Origin: Geminicoccus roseus DSM 18922 | GTDB lineage: Bacteria; Pseudomonadota; Alphaproteobacteria; Geminicoccales; Geminicoccaceae | Assembly: GCF_000427665.1 (NCBI RefSeq) | Contig: NZ_KE386572.1 | Span: forward strand, 4,030,373 to 4,094,372 | Direction: 5' to 3' | Length of the DNA stretch: 64,000 nt | Shown here: positions 62,554 to 64,000 of the stretch, piece after piece | Layout: every line of letters begins with the position of its first letter | Numbering within the stretch: position 1 is the stretch's first letter | Program-made: the position numbers and the translations under genes | The notes under the pieces: model-generated | What the model saw: the letters and a program-made list of their open reading frames with translations, nothing else | Database searches by the model: none | What the model was told of the DNA's origin: nothing

Positions 62554-63741
62554 ATGACGAGATCTCTGTTGCGGCGCGCCTGGCTTCCGGCGCTTGGGAT
62601 CGCGGCTTTCGCCATGGGCGCCGCGGGCAAGGCCTCGGCGGAGGGCCTGAGCGATCTGCCGGAGAACCTGCAGTCTCTCTACACGGACAGCATCCCGGTG
62701 GGCCCGTCGGCCTATGACGACTTCCAGATGCCGGCCAAGCCCTGGAAGTGGTGCCATTCCGAATCCTACATGGGCAATCCCTGGCGGGTGAACGCCGCCA
62801 ACGAGCTGAAGCGCCTGGTCGGCAATGCCCAGGAGCAGGGGCTGGTCGAGAGCTTCGAGATGTCGGATTCCAACGGCGACGTCACCCAGCAGATCGCCCA
62901 GATCCGCGCCTTCATCGACAAGGACTGCAGCGTCATCACCATGATCGCCGGCTCGTCGACCGCGCTGAACGACGTGATCAAGGCCGCCTACGACGCCGGC
63001 ATCCCGGTGGTGACCACCGCCAGCGCCGTGACCAGCCCCTATGCCCTGAACATCCAGCACAACCACAATGTCTGGGGCTACAACATGGGCAAGGGCGTCG
63101 CCGCCTACCTGGACGGCGGCGGCAACGTGCTGGAGGTCGAGGGGATTCCCGGCAGCCCGATCGTCGCCCAGGAGAATGCCGGCGGCGAGCGCGCCTTCGC
63201 CGAGCATCCCGACATCAACGTGCTGGGCCGGGTCAGCGGCAACTGGACCGCCAACGTCACCAAGAGCGTGGTGCTGCAGTTCCTGGCGACCAGCCCCCAG
63301 CCGATCGACGCGGTCTGGACCACCGGCAGCGAGACCCGGGTGATCGCCGAGGCGTTCGAGGAGGCCGGCCGGCCGGTGCCGCTGATCACCGGCTCGATGT
63401 CCGGCGACGCGCTGGGCTACTGGAAGGAGCACCCCGACACCTTCAAGTTCTATGGCGGCGCCATCCTGCCGACGGTCGCCTCGCACAACACCTACCGGGC
63501 GGCGGTGCGGCTCCTGGAAGGCCAGCAGCCGATCGTGAACACGATCATCGTGCCGGTGCCGGAGATCAAGCAGGAGGACCTGGACAAGTGGGCCGCCCCC
63601 TGCATGACCGTGGAATCGGGCTCGATCTTTCCGGTGCCGCCGGCCGATCCGATCAGCGAGGAGATGATGGACGGCTACTTCAAGAACGGTGCCGGCACGC
63701 CCGGCTATGACTTCGCCACCACGCCGGATCCCTGCGGCTGA
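62554..63741 (+). CDS. Periplasmic binding protein of an RbsABC-type importer
   Basis: The 395-residue protein has a signal peptide (WLPALGIAAFAMGAAGKASA-EG) and a periplasmic-binding-protein type I fold (Peripla_BP_4: SDSNGDVTQQIAQIRAFID, IAGSSTALNDVIKAAYDAGI, NVLEVEGIPGSPIVAQENAG, DAVWTTGSETRVIAEAFEEA). It starts at ATG 62554, divergent from the ATPase genes across 155 bp that hold CGTTTTCAT near 62491. Ligand is unknown. The gene downstream is an M24-type hydrolase, which hints at a non-sugar ligand. Confidence 0.93.
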   Translation: MTRSLLRRAWLPALGIAAFAMGAAGKASAEGLSDLPENLQSLYTDSIPVGPSAYDDFQMPAKPWKWCHSESYMGNPWRVNAANELKRLVGNAQEQGLVESFEMSDSNGDVTQQIAQIRAFIDKDCSVITMIAGSSTALNDVIKAAYDAGIPVVTTASAVTSPYALNIQHNHNVWGYNMGKGVAAYLDGGGNVLEVEGIPGSPIVAQENAGGERAFAEHPDINVLGRVSGNWTANVTKSVVLQFLATSPQPIDAVWTTGSETRVIAEAFEEAGRPVPLITGSMSGDALGYWKEHPDTFKFYGGAILPTVASHNTYRAAVRLLEGQQPIVNTIIVPVPEIKQEDLDKWAAPCMTVESGSIFPVPPADPISEEMMDGYFKNGAGTPGYDFATTPDPCG

Positions 63742-63798
63742 GGCGAGGGCGGAGGCGGCCACCGCCGCCTCCGCCTGGATGATTCTTCGGAGGCGATC

Positions 63799-64000
63799 AT
63801 GGACGAGCGACTGGAACGGACGGCACGGGCGGTACGGGAGGCCGGCGCCGACTGGGCGGTCCTGACCAGCCCGGACACGGTGGCCTATGCCACTGGCCAT
63901 GTGGTGCCGATCGAGGCGGGCCCGTCGCCGTTCGCCGGCGGGCCGACCCTGGCGCTGGTCGGCAGGGACGGTGCGGCGGGCCTGGTGGCGGCCAATGTGG
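63799..64000 (+). CDS. Partial M24/creatinase-type hydrolase (N-terminal domain)
   Basis: Only the first 67 codons are in the window. The product begins MDERLERTARAVREAGADWA, then VLTSPDTVAYATGHVVPIEA, the pattern of the creatinase/prolidase N-terminal domain of the M24 peptidase family. The catalytic domain lies beyond the window, so activity (aminopeptidase, prolidase or creatinase) is open. ATG 63799 has a CGGAGGCG ribosome site. It follows the binding-protein gene by 57 bp and is likely co-transcribed. Confidence 0.8.
   Translation, partial: MDERLERTARAVREAGADWAVLTSPDTVAYATGHVVPIEAGPSPFAGGPTLALVGRDGAAGLVAANV

Overview
The window is about 64 kb of very GC-rich bacterial chromosome, most likely from a free-living alphaproteobacterium. 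The best lineage markers are the aroA-cmk-rpsA gene string with a divergently transcribed TIGR02300 (FYDLN-type) acidic zinc-ribbon gene, the HWE and HisKA_2 sensor kinases, FixJ-type regulators and an AztC/AztD zinc system. A Rhodospirillales/Geminicoccaceae-like host is my inference; no rRNA or species marker is present. Coding density is high, many genes overlap by 4 bp (ATGA/GTGA), and I see no prophage, insertion sequence or CRISPR array.

Layout. 1-1020: the end of an unidentified gene, then a decayed locus holding remnants of an Lrp/AsnC regulator and of diaminopropionate ammonia-lyase. 1030-2870: a PAS-HWE kinase divergent from a CheB-type methylesterase domain protein. 2941-7497: housekeeping block (rpsA, cmk, aroA, TIGR02300 gene, tRNA-Ala). 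7755-8894: epoxide hydrolase. 8913-14481: a zinc-homeostasis operon (CobW-type GTPase, Zur, AztC, AztD, DUF1007, NicO permease) behind a perfect palindrome that could be a Zur box. 14799-16286: a DUF1254 gene broken by one in-frame TGA. 16342-17483: a TetR regulator and RidA-family gene separated by three palindromic operators. 17506-24849: a signalling locus with a FixJ-type regulator, a giant pseudokinase/AAA/GAF/histidine kinase and a REC-PAS-kinase.

24906-32606: sorbosone-dehydrogenase-like propeller protein plus DUF2231 membrane protein, a YdeP-like molybdoenzyme, a Dps-like ferritin, a Tat-exported alpha/beta hydrolase, an AraC regulator and a small membrane protein. 32867-35480: a second FixJ-type two-component module. 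35775-46983: EmrAB-like efflux pair, FAD monooxygenase, cNMP-binding/thioredoxin-reductase-like flavoprotein, Old Yellow Enzyme, and a cytochrome c / 2Fe-2S / molybdopterin dehydrogenase operon. 47387-52705: a 1772-residue nuclease / propeller / 5'-nucleotidase fusion. 52922-58029: a TRAP transporter, LacI regulator and phytanoyl-CoA-dioxygenase-family oxygenase. 58122-58964: secreted esterase. 58980-64000: an RbsABC-type ABC importer whose tandem ATPase is split into two genes, followed by the start of an M24-type hydrolase.

The most notable cross-cutting signal is a 14-bp string (GTCTTGGACGATTC) found identically in two divergent promoter regions (35608 and 42713) and partly in a third (29789). 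It may mark a small regulon joining the hydrolase/dps, efflux and oxidoreductase genes, possibly under the AraC regulator that lies among them. Other points worth a second look are the split ATPase with complementary motif defects, the zinc operon with a binding protein and chaperone but no ABC transporter, the nuclease/nucleotidase fusion without a Sec signal, and the stand-alone CheB domain beside an HWE kinase.
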